Below the pieces are notes generated by a model. It did not search any database. It was not told the origin of the DNA and was given only the letters and a program-made list of their open reading frames with translations. From assembly GCF_937958065.1 (NCBI RefSeq), contig NZ_CALFXI010000074.1, positions 1 through 64,000 on the forward strand: a stretch of 64,000 nt of DNA, in the 5' to 3' direction. Positions 43,899-52,507 of the stretch are shown here, piece by piece. The position numbers and the translations under genes are program-made. How positions within the stretch are numbered: the first letter of the stretch is position 1; each line of letters begins with the position of its first letter. This DNA comes from an uncultured Steroidobacter sp. (GTDB lineage Bacteria; Pseudomonadota; Gammaproteobacteria; Steroidobacterales; Steroidobacteraceae).

Positions 43899-46829
43899 TC
43901 AGAACACCCAGCTGAAGCCGACGTTGTACATGCGGCCTGCTTCCACGTAATCCTTCTGGAACGATTCGGCCCGCCCGTGCGTCGCCCAGTACAGATGTTC
44001 CTCGGTGAGGTTCGTGACCTCCACGAACATCCGGACCTTCTGCTGCGGGAACAGCTTGCTGAGCGAGAAGTCGACGAACGTCGTCGGCTGGATGTACTTG
44101 TCGACGCCGTTGGCGCGCGGATCCTCGATGTACATACCCGTGTGTTGAATGGAAAGCCGCGTCTCCCAGCCGCCCTTCTCGTAGAAGCCGATCAGGTTCC
44201 ACATGCGATCCGGCGCGTTGATGAACGAGGGCCGATCGGTGCGCCACTCGGCTGCCGGATCGCCTTCGCTGTCCTGAAGTGTGAGATTCGCGACTAGACC
44301 GAGGCCGTCGAAGGGTGCAGGCAGGAAACGGAAGCGCTGCGTGTAGCCGAGCTCGATGCCGGTGAGCCTGGCGCTGTCCAGATTCTTCGGCTCGGTGATC
44401 TGCACGCCCTGATCGTCGGTCACGCCGCGCTCGAGGCTCGCATCCACCACGAGGAAATCTTTGATGCGTTTGTGATAGAGCGCCGCCGACAGCATGCCGT
44501 CCTTGTCATTGAGGTAGTACTCGTAGCTGAGGTCGAAGTTGAGCGCGCGCTGCGGATCGAGATCGAGGTTGCTGCGATTGATCGACGCGAGGCGCACGCC
44601 CGTCACGTTGCCGCCGGCATCGCGCAGGACTTCGTAGCTGGACTGCTCGCCGCCCGCGATATAGGCGTACTCCGGGCGCGTGAAGCTGGTCCACACCGCA
44701 CCGCGTACGATGGTGTTGTCGTTGGCGAACCAGCTCAGGTGCAGGCTCGGCAGCACGTTGTTGTACGAGTGCGTCTGTGAGATGTAGCCATTTCTCGGCA
44801 GCTGCTCGGGCGGCAGCGTGGCGAGCGCGTCCTGCGGTAGATCGACCTGGCGATACGTCGTGCTCTGCAGTTCCGTGCGCTCGGCACGCACGCCGCCGAT
44901 CACTTCGACATTCCCGAAGCGCCACGTGCCCATCAAGTATGCAGCCGTGACGTCCTCCTCCAATTGGACACGTGAGTCCGAGGCGATTGCCTGCGCGTCG
45001 AAGCCACAGGCACCGTTCTCGATCACGAAGATCGAAGGGTTGCAACTGCGAATCGCATCGACGACGCCGCGCGCAGACAGCACGTTGCCGAAAGCGTGCG
45101 AACCGCTGTACTCGCCATCGAAGAAATCGCTGTAATTGCGACCTCCGAGGCCGCTCTGAGCAAGGGTCAAGCCGTCGATCGCGTCCAGCGACGCTAGCGT
45201 GCCCGAGCGCGAGTCTCGTTCCGATGTCGTGTACTTGCCGCCGAACTTCAAGGACTGGAACGCGCCCGCATCGAACGCGCGCGTCACATTGAACTGCACC
45301 GACTGCTGCTCGTTCTCCGCTTCCTCGCGCTCCGCCCACGCGCCAGCGATCGGGTAGTTCGACAGGTCGTACAGGCCATTGAAGCCCGCCTGGTTGAACT
45401 GCCACTGCGGATAGCGCGGATCGGGGAAGCTGAACACGATGCCACGATTGCCGAGCCACGGGCTCGACTGGCTGAATCCCGCGTCCAGACCGTAGATTTC
45501 CGGAGTCTCCGATCTGGCTCGCGCGTACGCGATATCGTAATCGACGAGCCATGCGCCGAAGCGGTTTTCACCACCGATGGAGAACGTGCTCTGCGTCTCC
45601 TCTTCGATGCCGTACTCCACACCGCGCCCGAGTCGCACACCTTCCGGGTCCCAAGTGCCCGAGCGACCGATCATGCTGTAAAAACCACTGCCCGTGCGGT
45701 CGGCGTCCGTGATGCGGCCGTCACCATCGGCATCGACGATATCCGCGGCTGAGAATCCATAGATGCGACCCAGCGTCGCATCCTGGCCGATGACCATACT
45801 GAGCGGATTGGCTAGATCGGTGCGATCGGTATCGGCCTGGACCAGCCGTGCCGAGGTATGCGTGCGCACATCGAAATAGTTGTGCGTTTCCTCGTCCCGA
45901 TAGCGGTTGTGCTGACCGCGCACGTGGAACGAGTTGTCGTCGCCGTATTTGAGATCGACGGAGAAGTTCGCGCCGTAGCGTTCGAGCTCGTTCTCGAACA
46001 AGTCGAGGCCGAGGCCCTGCATCATGTATGACTTCGAATCGAGATACTCGTTGCCGTCCGGCACCCACCGGTACGGCATCCAGTCGCCTTCGTTCTCGGT
46101 CTCTTCCGCCACCGACTTGCGCGAGCCGTAATACGCGCCGACGTACACGCCCAAGTTATCGCCGAACAGATTCGAGGCGGCGAGAGAGACCGTATTGCCG
46201 TTACGCCCCGAGCGCTCGTGGTACGTTCCATCCACCGACGTGCTCAGGTGCGCGCCGTCGTAGTCGAAGGCGTTCGGCAGCTCGATGTTGACCGCGCCGC
46301 CGAGCGCATCGCCGTCCATGTCCGGCGTCAAGGTCTTGCTGACCTCGATCGACTTCACGCCATCGGGCGGCAGCACCTGCATGCGCATCGCGCGGTTGCC
46401 ACCGGACTGGCCCATGCGCACGCCATTGATGCTGTAGCTGTTGAGCGTCGCATCCAGACCGCGAATGGACAGGTACGCGCCCTCGCCCGTCTGCTGGTCG
46501 CGAATCACGTTCAAGCCAGGCAGGCGCGCGGCGGATTCCGCCACGTTGCTCTCGGGCAGCTTGCCGAGCGCGTCGCTGCCGATCACATCGGAGATCTGTT
46601 TGTTCTCGCGCTTGCGATCGATGGCGCGCTCCTGCTGCACTCCCGCACCGTACACCACGACTTCGTCGAGCGGACCTGAATCGACATTGGCCGCTGCGGA
46701 ACGAGTCTGTTCGACCGGTGCGGCGGCGAGCGCCACCTCCTGTGCCAGCGTCCGCTGAGTCGGCAGCAAGCCGAGCGCAGCCAGTGCAAGTGAGGTTGAG
46801 ACGGCGTGTCGAAGAACCGAGGGCTGCAT
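43899..46829 (-). CDS. TonB-dependent receptor (carbohydrate/organic ligand type)
   Basis: A 976-residue receptor. Signal peptide MQPSVLRHAVSTSLALAALG; TonB-box-like DEVVVYG; a plug with IGSDALGKLPESNVAESAAR, LNVIRDQQTGEGAYLSIRGL and LTPDMDGDALGGAVNIEL (TIGR01782-type features); barrel ending YNVGFSWVF with terminal Phe. The start at 46829 has a GGAG site. It shares an operon with the metallophosphoesterase, and an operator-like palindrome lies 76 nt upstream. The ligand is probably a phosphorylated or phosphonate-containing organic compound, by context only. Confidence 0.93.
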   Translation of the reverse strand: MQPSVLRHAVSTSLALAALGLLPTQRTLAQEVALAAAPVEQTRSAAANVDSGPLDEVVVYGAGVQQERAIDRKRENKQISDVIGSDALGKLPESNVAESAARLPGLNVIRDQQTGEGAYLSIRGLDATLNSYSINGVRMGQSGGNRAMRMQVLPPDGVKSIEVSKTLTPDMDGDALGGAVNIELPNAFDYDGAHLSTSVDGTYHERSGRNGNTVSLAASNLFGDNLGVYVGAYYGSRKSVAEETENEGDWMPYRWVPDGNEYLDSKSYMMQGLGLDLFENELERYGANFSVDLKYGDDNSFHVRGQHNRYRDEETHNYFDVRTHTSARLVQADTDRTDLANPLSMVIGQDATLGRIYGFSAADIVDADGDGRITDADRTGSGFYSMIGRSGTWDPEGVRLGRGVEYGIEEETQSTFSIGGENRFGAWLVDYDIAYARARSETPEIYGLDAGFSQSSPWLGNRGIVFSFPDPRYPQWQFNQAGFNGLYDLSNYPIAGAWAEREEAENEQQSVQFNVTRAFDAGAFQSLKFGGKYTTSERDSRSGTLASLDAIDGLTLAQSGLGGRNYSDFFDGEYSGSHAFGNVLSARGVVDAIRSCNPSIFVIENGACGFDAQAIASDSRVQLEEDVTAAYLMGTWRFGNVEVIGGVRAERTELQSTTYRQVDLPQDALATLPPEQLPRNGYISQTHSYNNVLPSLHLSWFANDNTIVRGAVWTSFTRPEYAYIAGGEQSSYEVLRDAGGNVTGVRLASINRSNLDLDPQRALNFDLSYEYYLNDKDGMLSAALYHKRIKDFLVVDASLERGVTDDQGVQITEPKNLDSARLTGIELGYTQRFRFLPAPFDGLGLVANLTLQDSEGDPAAEWRTDRPSFINAPDRMWNLIGFYEKGGWETRLSIQHTGMYIEDPRANGVDKYIQPTTFVDFSLSKLFPQQKVRMFVEVTNLTEEHLYWATHGRAESFQKDYVEAGRMYNVGFSWVF

Positions 46830-46903
46830 AAAGAGCTCCGAGTGTGCGATGGAATTCCGGTCGAGGCCGCGCATTGAAGCGAGGTTCTGTGACACGCGTA
46901 TTA

Positions 46904-46919
46904 ACTGGACTAGACCAGA
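46904..46919. promoter_or_regulatory. operator-like site A (PhnR-type)
   Basis: ACTGGACTAGACCAGA, near-palindromic (CTGG ... CCAG arms). The identical 16-mer recurs at 49128-49143. It lies between the receptor operon and the divergent GntR-family gene, 90 nt before the latter. Confidence 0.68.
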
Positions 46920-47008
46920 TGACGCCAACGGCGCTCGCCCGCTACCGCCCCGGTGAAACGAACCGGGTCGTGCCGCTACAATGCGCATCTACACATCGGG
47001 TGGATTGA

Positions 47009-47740
47009 ATGCAGAAAAAAACTGGACATCGCTCGCGGCGCCCTCCGCTGCGCGACATGCTGGCGCGGCAGATCGAGACAGGAGTATTGAAGCCCGGCAG
47101 CCAGCTCGCGTCGGAGCGGGAGCTGAGCGAGGACTGTGGCATGACGCGCGTCACCGTTCGCGAAGCGCTCCAGCAGCTCGAAACCGAAGGTCTCGTGTAT
47201 CGAATGAATCGCCGCGGCTGGTTCGTCGCCGCCCGTCGACTCGACTACGATCCGGTGGAAGACGCCGGGTTCATGCGCAACGTGAGCCGACAGGGGCGCA
47301 CGCCGAAAACCGAAACGCTGCTCAAGGAAAAGATGCCAGCCAGCCCCTGGCTCGCCAGCCATCTCGGGGTTCGGGTCGGCGCGGCGGTGTTCCACCTGCA
47401 GCGCCGGCGCTGCATCGACGAGCGACCGGTTCTGCTCGAAGACATCTTCCTGATCGCGCAGCGCTACCCGAGCTTGTTAACGGCGGACCTGGACGGCTCG
47501 TTGAGCGAAGTGCTCGCGCAACGCTACGGCGTGCGCACGCAGCGCTCACAAATCGTCTTCACGTCCACAGCGCTGCTCGGCCCGCATGCAGACGCGCTGC
47601 TGGTATCCCCCGGAACGCCGGGCCTGTTGCTCACTCGCACGGCGCGCGATTCGGACGGCAAGGTCGTGGAATTCGATCAGGAATATTGGCGCCACGACGT
47701 GCTCAACATCGCGCTGACGACGGGCATCTCACGCAAGTAG
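47009..47740 (+). CDS. GntR/HutC-type regulator with UTRA domain, PhnR-like
   Basis: A 243-residue protein. The wHTH at about 12-75 is RDMLARQIETGVLKPGSQLA, SERELSEDCGMTRVTVREAL and LETEGLVYRMNRRGWFVAAR. The UTRA effector domain covers 90-235 and ends EFDQEYWRHDVLNI. The RRGWFV and EYWRHD signatures match what I recall of phosphonate-utilisation regulators of the PhnR group. Its likely operators flank the receptor, the transporter and the phnZ-like genes. The effector may be 2-aminoethylphosphonate or a related compound; inference. Confidence 0.85.
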   Translation: MQKKTGHRSRRPPLRDMLARQIETGVLKPGSQLASERELSEDCGMTRVTVREALQQLETEGLVYRMNRRGWFVAARRLDYDPVEDAGFMRNVSRQGRTPKTETLLKEKMPASPWLASHLGVRVGAAVFHLQRRRCIDERPVLLEDIFLIAQRYPSLLTADLDGSLSEVLAQRYGVRTQRSQIVFTSTALLGPHADALLVSPGTPGLLLTRTARDSDGKVVEFDQEYWRHDVLNIALTTGISRK

Positions 47741-47766
47741 TCCCGCGCTGCCAATTCGCATTGCGC

Positions 47767-49065
47767 TCACGCGATCGAGACTTCCTGTTGCCTGGATCGC
47801 CCAGCCAGGCGCTGATGGAAATACCATCCGGAGTACGAAATCAGCAGCATGCCCACGATGCTGATGAGCCACGAGCTCTGGATCATGAAATGCATCCAGC
47901 TCAGCTCGACATCGACGAACTGCTTGTACAGCAGGATACCGACGCTGCCCGCATATCCCATCGAGTCCGCGAGGTAGATCAGAAAACCTGCATTCGCCTT
48001 GTCGTTCACCGCAGCCAGCATGCGGTCGAACAGCAGGCAGTTGAAAGGAATGTAGGCAAGATAGATCCCGGTCGAATGCAGAATCATCCAGGTTTCGCTG
48101 CCTACCTGCCCGAGCTCGTAAAGCAGGGTACTGACTCCGATGGCCGCGATGCCGCTCAGGATGAGGACGTGATTCGTCAGCAACGCCGCCAGGTTGTCCT
48201 TCACCAGCATCACCATGGCGAGCGGAATCAGCACCAGGAACGATGTCCATAGCGCGGTCGTCGAGAACACGCCCGGCACGTTGCCGAAACCGAGACTGCC
48301 CCAGATCTCGGCGGAGAAATTGTCGCTGAAGTCCCGAATTCCCGTCAGCAGCACATAGGTGAAGATCAGCGCCACGAGACCCGGCCGATAGCGAACGAAG
48401 AATCGCTTTCGATCCTCCGCCGTCATCGGCACTCGCTCGTTGCGCTCCCGTCGGTCCGCTTCATCGGGCGCGGGGATTTTCGAGAGCAGGTACACACCGA
48501 GCACGAGCAACGGCGTGAACAGGAAGCCGGTGACGGCGGGCATCCACAGCTCCGACACCCCTTGCTCGACGACCAGCCATTTTCCCACGCTCTTCACTAC
48601 CCCGGAGGACACGATGAAGCTGACGCTCAAGCCCGCCCCAAGCACCTCCGAGACCCGGCGACCTTCGAGAAAGCTGAAGACCAGCCCCCAGATCATCCCG
48701 AGCGGCAGACCGTTCAAGAACAGCGCTGCTGGCTTCCAGCTCGCCGGTACGACGGCGAACGCGACCAGCGCGAGCTGTGAGCACATCACCAGCGCCACGA
48801 TCGCGACCGCCCTGCGCGTGTGCGCCATCTCGGAAATGACCTTGATGCCGATGAACTTCGAGAGCGCGTAGCCCACCACCTGCGCGATCACGATCGATGT
48901 CTTGAAGTCGATGTCGTGCCACCAGCCGTCGATCTGCTCGAAGCTCCCCACCGCGAAGGTCTTGCGGAACGCGTACATGGAGAAGTACGTCAGAAACGCG
49001 GCCGAGGTCGCGTACAACGTGAAGCCGAGCAGGCGGAGCTGAGAGAGTCGCTGTGGGCGGCTCAT
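47767..49065 (-). CDS. DUF5690 family MFS-like transporter
   Basis: A 432-residue integral membrane protein with about 12 hydrophobic segments (AAFLTYFSMYAFRKTFAVGS at the start; MHFMIQSSWLISIVGMLLIS near the end) and the charged YAFRK motif seen in organophosphate:Pi-type MFS proteins. DUF5690 members are uncharacterised transporters. Start MSRPQRLS (49065) was chosen over the upstream extension, which crosses the operator site. Convergent to the GntR-type gene and divergent from the PhnZ-like gene. Probably an inner-membrane importer for the regulon's substrate. Confidence 0.85.
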   Translation of the reverse strand: MSRPQRLSQLRLLGFTLYATSAAFLTYFSMYAFRKTFAVGSFEQIDGWWHDIDFKTSIVIAQVVGYALSKFIGIKVISEMAHTRRAVAIVALVMCSQLALVAFAVVPASWKPAALFLNGLPLGMIWGLVFSFLEGRRVSEVLGAGLSVSFIVSSGVVKSVGKWLVVEQGVSELWMPAVTGFLFTPLLVLGVYLLSKIPAPDEADRRERNERVPMTAEDRKRFFVRYRPGLVALIFTYVLLTGIRDFSDNFSAEIWGSLGFGNVPGVFSTTALWTSFLVLIPLAMVMLVKDNLAALLTNHVLILSGIAAIGVSTLLYELGQVGSETWMILHSTGIYLAYIPFNCLLFDRMLAAVNDKANAGFLIYLADSMGYAGSVGILLYKQFVDVELSWMHFMIQSSWLISIVGMLLISYSGWYFHQRLAGRSRQQEVSIA

Positions 49066-49127
49066 GAGGCGAGACACTCTACGAAGGCGGTGTGGACACC
49101 TTACGCAGCAAATGTGGCAGTTCGGTG

Positions 49128-49143
49128 ACTGGACTAGACCAGA
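49128..49143. promoter_or_regulatory. operator-like site B (PhnR-type)
   Basis: ACTGGACTAGACCAGA, identical to the site at 46904-46919. It is 63 nt upstream of the transporter gene (minus strand) and 93 nt upstream of the PhnZ-like start (plus strand), so it could control both. Confidence 0.68.
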
Positions 49144-49223
49144 ATGAAGCGGCGCCGCAACCTGTCTGCGAGGCGATCGGGTCTTTGGATCGCGCGGCAG
49201 CTGGCGTATGATCCGCGTTCGCT

Positions 49224-49236
49224 CTGGTATAGACCA
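49224..49236. promoter_or_regulatory. operator-like site C directly before the PhnZ-like start
   Basis: CTGGTATAGACCA. It shares CTGG and TAGACCA with sites A and B, and its centre GTATAGAC fits the GTMTAKAC consensus of HutC-type GntR regulators. It abuts the ATG at 49237 and would occupy the place of a ribosome site. Confidence 0.5.
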
Positions 49237-49863
49237 ATGCCCCACACAGCAGACATCACGGCCGTCGTCGCGCAGATCGAGTCAATGTTCACCGCTTACG
49301 GCCACGAGTCGTACGGGGAGAACTGCACACAGCTTCAGCACGCACAGCAATGCGGGACACTGGCCCTGCAGCGAGGCCTGGGGGAGGAACTTGCGCTGGC
49401 CGCCTTTCTGCACGACATCGGACATTTCATCGCCCGCCGCCGGGCCATCGACGAGGTCGATGCGTACGGCTATGCCAGGCACAATGAGCTCGGCGCGGAT
49501 TTTCTCCAGGCGCACGGCTTCTCCGACCGGATCGTGGAAGTCGTTCGGGAGCACGTGCGTGCCAAGCGCTATCTTTGCGCCGTGAGCCAGGGTTATATCG
49601 AGAAGTTATCGGACGCGAGTCGCGTCACCCTCGAGCAGCAAGGCGGTCCGATGAGCCCGGCGGAGGCCGCGTCGTATCGCCGCCATCCCAACCTGGCCGA
49701 CATCATTCAACTGCGACAGCTCGACGACACCGGAAAGCTTCCGGACATGCCGTGCCCTCCCCTGTCCTTCTGGCTCCGCCTCGCGCGGGAACAGCTGGAG
49801 GCCGCAGCCACCAGCAGTGATCGAGACCCTGGACCGTGCGGGTTCAACCGAGCATCGGCCTGA
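49237..49863 (+). CDS. PhnZ-like HD-domain mixed-valent diiron oxygenase
   Basis: A 208-residue HD protein closely resembling PhnZ/TIGR03276 phosphonate-operon proteins. Metal ligands expected from the family are all present: His35 (TQLQHAQQC), His59-Asp60 (FLHDIGHF), His82 (YARHNELGADFL), His106 (REHVRAKRYL) and an Asp near 163 (LRQLDD), plus LSDASRVTLEQQGGPMSP. PhnZ cleaves the C-P bond of 2-amino-1-hydroxyethylphosphonate. The Tyr preceding the GE pair in PhnZ is Ser25 here (ESYGEN), with Tyr one place later. The usual partner PhnY is not in this window. The start at 49237 fits family length; no good ribosome site precedes it. Confidence 0.88.
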   Translation: MPHTADITAVVAQIESMFTAYGHESYGENCTQLQHAQQCGTLALQRGLGEELALAAFLHDIGHFIARRRAIDEVDAYGYARHNELGADFLQAHGFSDRIVEVVREHVRAKRYLCAVSQGYIEKLSDASRVTLEQQGGPMSPAEAASYRRHPNLADIIQLRQLDDTGKLPDMPCPPLSFWLRLAREQLEAAATSSDRDPGPCGFNRASA

Positions 49864-50788
49864 TCGTGAGATCCAGCAATTTCCCGCGTCTGAGCACGCG
49901 GATGCGGACGTCACGCGTTGCAAGCTCTGCCGTCAGCAACCGATGCAGATGATCGAGACCCGCAATCGGTGCGCCGTCGAAGTCGAGCAGTACATCGCCA
50001 CGCTCGAGCTTCGCACGCGCGGCGGGCCCATCTGACTGGATCTCGAGCAGAAGAATCGCCGTCTGCACCTGTCGTTGCAGCGTGCGTTGTATGCGTCGAT
50101 CGAGCGAAATGGTCTGGCCCGCGAGGCCGAGCCGACTGCGACGCACGCGACCTTCACGCATCAGCGTCGCCGCGACGTTCGCTGCGATGTCGCTGCCGAT
50201 CGCGAAGCAGATTCCTTGCGCTCCTCCCGCGATGGCGGTATTGATACCGACAACGCGGCAAGCGCCGTCGACCAGCGGACCGCCGGAGTTGCCTGGATTC
50301 AGGGGTGCGTCGGTTTGAATCACGCTTTCGACGAGTCGACCCGAGCGGGTTCGCAAGCTGCGGCCAAGCGCGCTGACGATGCCAGCGGTCACCGTTGCCT
50401 GATACCCAAGCGGATTGCCGATGGCGATCACGAGTTGCCCAACGCGCAATGTCGAGGAGGTGCCTAGCGTCGCATAGGCGAAACCGCTGCCGGTCAGGCG
50501 CAGCACGGCGATGTCCGTTTCAGGGTCGTCGCCGACCAGACTGGCGGTGACTTCGCGACCATCGGTCAGCGTGGCGGTGAACTGGCTCGCACTGCCGGCA
50601 ACGTGACTGTTTGTCAGCAGATATCCGTCTGGCGTGTAGAGCACGCCGGAGCCGACGCCGAGCGTGCGACCATTCGCCGCGCGAGCCGTGATGCTCGCCA
50701 CCGCTGGGCTCACGCACTCGAACGCTTGCGCGACGAGCTCCGAGTATGGATCGAGCGCTTCCGGTTCAATACGAGGTGCGGGAATCAT
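49844..50788 (-). CDS. HtrA/DegP-like S1C serine protease, no signal peptide
   Basis: A 314-residue protein with a trypsin-like domain and one C-terminal PDZ. The triad is intact: His in LTNSHVAG, Asp in PETDIAVLRL, Ser in APLNPGNSGGPLVD. The PDZ spans about 225-310 (ERGDVLLDFDGAPIAGLDHL). No signal peptide or transmembrane segment is seen, so a cytoplasmic location is likely, unusual for HtrA proteins. It diverges from a homologue that lacks the triad, and its 3' end overlaps the phnZ-like gene by 20 nt. Confidence 0.92.
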   Translation of the reverse strand: MIPAPRIEPEALDPYSELVAQAFECVSPAVASITARAANGRTLGVGSGVLYTPDGYLLTNSHVAGSASQFTATLTDGREVTASLVGDDPETDIAVLRLTGSGFAYATLGTSSTLRVGQLVIAIGNPLGYQATVTAGIVSALGRSLRTRSGRLVESVIQTDAPLNPGNSGGPLVDGACRVVGINTAIAGGAQGICFAIGSDIAANVAATLMREGRVRRSRLGLAGQTISLDRRIQRTLQRQVQTAILLLEIQSDGPAARAKLERGDVLLDFDGAPIAGLDHLHRLLTAELATRDVRIRVLRRGKLLDLTIRPMLG

Positions 50789-50831
50789 GCTCCGATGTTC
50801 GCGTGACTCACAGACTCGATCACCTGGCCGG

Positions 50832-50851
50832 ATGACCGGGCACCCGGTCAT
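50832..50851. promoter_or_regulatory. 20-bp perfect palindrome in the divergent protease promoter
   Basis: ATGACCGGG-CA-CCCGGTCAT: two 9-nt arms, fully complementary, centred in the 127-bp gap between the active and inactive protease genes. It looks like an operator and could equally form an RNA hairpin. The nearby LuxR-type regulator is the obvious candidate protein, unproven. Confidence 0.6.
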
Positions 50852-50915
50852 TCAACCGGTAGCACCACCGATCGCTCGCGCGCAGCCTACGTCCATCCTG
50901 CCTCGGAGCCGATCG

Positions 50916-51812
50916 ATGAATCTCGAACCGAACCCTCTGCAGTCATTGTCACAGGCCATCGAAGCGATCGTCGCGGCAGCGAAACATCGCGTCGTCGCGA
51001 TTCGGAACGCGTCGCATCGCCATGCCAGCGGATTGGTGTGGCAGCCGGACGTTGTCGTTGCCTCCGAGCAGACCATCGGCGAACGCAACGAGTATGAGAT
51101 CGTGACCGCTGACGGGCGGACGACACGCGCGCAGATCATCGGCCGCGATGCGGGTACGAATATTCTCGTCCTGCGACCGAGCGAGCACATCCCGGTGACT
51201 TCGTATGACCTGGCATCGCCAAGAAGCGGCGCTTTGGCATTGGCTCTCGGGGCGAACGTCGACGGCGCGACGGTGGTGCGGGTCGGCGCCGTGCATAGCG
51301 TCGGTGATCGCTGGTTCAGCCGAGCCGGCGGCCGCATCGATCAACGGATCACCCTTGATATTCGCCTTCATCGCACCGAAGAAGGAGGAGCCGTGGTCGA
51401 TGCGGCAGGTGCATTGATCGGCATGTCGACGCTCGGCCGCTCCGGTGAGGTACTGGCGATTCCTGCCGCAACGCTGACCCGCGTCGTGCCCCAGTTGGTG
51501 GCGAACGGACGAGTTGCACGCGGCTGGCTCGGCGTTGCGCTACAACCGATTGCCGTACCCGATGCGCTCGTCGCCCAGGCGGGTCAGCAGATCGCGATGA
51601 TGGTCATGTCGGTTGCGGAGCAAGGGCCCGCCGCCAGGGCCGGCATCACCGCGGGGGACATTCTGTTGACGGTCGATAACATCGTCCTGCGCGGCATGCG
51701 CCAGCTCGCGGCCCGACTCAGTGAAGAGAGCATCGGCCAATCGGTGGAGGTCAGACTCATACGCGGCGGACATCTCATAAAACTGGAAGCTCAAATCGGA
51801 GCTCGTCCGTAA
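50916..51812 (+). CDS. catalytically dead HtrA-like pseudoprotease with PDZ
   Basis: A 298-residue homologue of the divergent protease in which each triad residue is replaced. The TNSHV segment reads VASEQTIG (His to Glu), TDIAVL reads TNILVL (Asp to Asn), and GNSGGPLVD reads TEEGGAVVD (Ser to Glu). The fold-forming segments and the C-terminal PDZ (AARAGITAGDILLTVDNIVL) remain. It may bind the active enzyme or its substrates as an adaptor or regulator. It is 20 nt upstream of the LuxR-type gene, so cotranscribed. Confidence 0.88.
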   Translation: MNLEPNPLQSLSQAIEAIVAAAKHRVVAIRNASHRHASGLVWQPDVVVASEQTIGERNEYEIVTADGRTTRAQIIGRDAGTNILVLRPSEHIPVTSYDLASPRSGALALALGANVDGATVVRVGAVHSVGDRWFSRAGGRIDQRITLDIRLHRTEEGGAVVDAAGALIGMSTLGRSGEVLAIPAATLTRVVPQLVANGRVARGWLGVALQPIAVPDALVAQAGQQIAMMVMSVAEQGPAARAGITAGDILLTVDNIVLRGMRQLAARLSEESIGQSVEVRLIRGGHLIKLEAQIGARP

Positions 51813-51832
51813 GCCCTGTCGGGCGCGACGCC

Positions 51833-52372
51833 ATGCTCAGTGCGATGCCGCTTCGGGTCGGTGTGCTGGCTGCGGACGAGACGCGGCACACTGCGCTTAC
51901 GAAGCTCGTCGAAGACTCCGGTCATCGCGTCGTAGCAGCAGCACGAGCGGACGTCATCGTGAGCGATGCGAAAGGATCGTCGACGTCGCGCCCCACCCTC
52001 GTGTTCAGCGATGAGAGCTTACCTACGCAGAATCGTTTGTCGTGGGATGCCCATCCTAACCAGGTCGATGCGGCGCTCCGCGCACTGGCAGCTGGCCTGT
52101 CGATTCAGCTCGCCCGATCGGCCCCACGTCGCGGCTTCGAAGAGCTCGCCGATTCGGCTGTTCAAAGCATCCTCACGCCGCGCGAGTTCGACGTGGTCGA
52201 CGCGATCGCCGCTGGACTCAGCAACAAGGCCATTGCGCGCGAGCTGGATATCTCGCTCCACACCGTGAAATTTCATATCGAGTCGCTGTTGCGCAAGCTC
52301 GGGGCACGCACACGAGCGGAGGCCGTCGCAAAGGCCATGGAGCGGCGCAGGAAGGAAACAGTCGAGCTGTAA
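51833..52372 (+). CDS. LuxR-type regulator with degenerate receiver
   Basis: A 179-residue protein. The N-terminal ~100 residues resemble a shortened receiver (RVGVLAADETRHTALTKLVE, DVIVSDAKG), but the acidic pair and the conserved Lys are missing, so phosphorylation is doubtful. The C-terminal GerE-type HTH is intact: LTPREFDVVDAIAAGLSNKA followed by IARELDISLHTVKFHIESLL. Last gene of the pseudoprotease operon. Likely a dedicated regulator for the protease pair. Confidence 0.88.
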   Translation: MLSAMPLRVGVLAADETRHTALTKLVEDSGHRVVAAARADVIVSDAKGSSTSRPTLVFSDESLPTQNRLSWDAHPNQVDAALRALAAGLSIQLARSAPRRGFEELADSAVQSILTPREFDVVDAIAAGLSNKAIARELDISLHTVKFHIESLLRKLGARTRAEAVAKAMERRRKETVEL

Positions 52373-52507
52373 CAGCGGCGGACGTGCCTGAAAAGAACGC
52401 GCCGGCGCTGATACGCCGGCGCAAGACACACGGCGCACAAGGGGGAGTACCGTGTGTATTTGCATGAGCCGCTACCGGCTGGCGGTAGCGGCACCGTTTG
52501 GACTATC

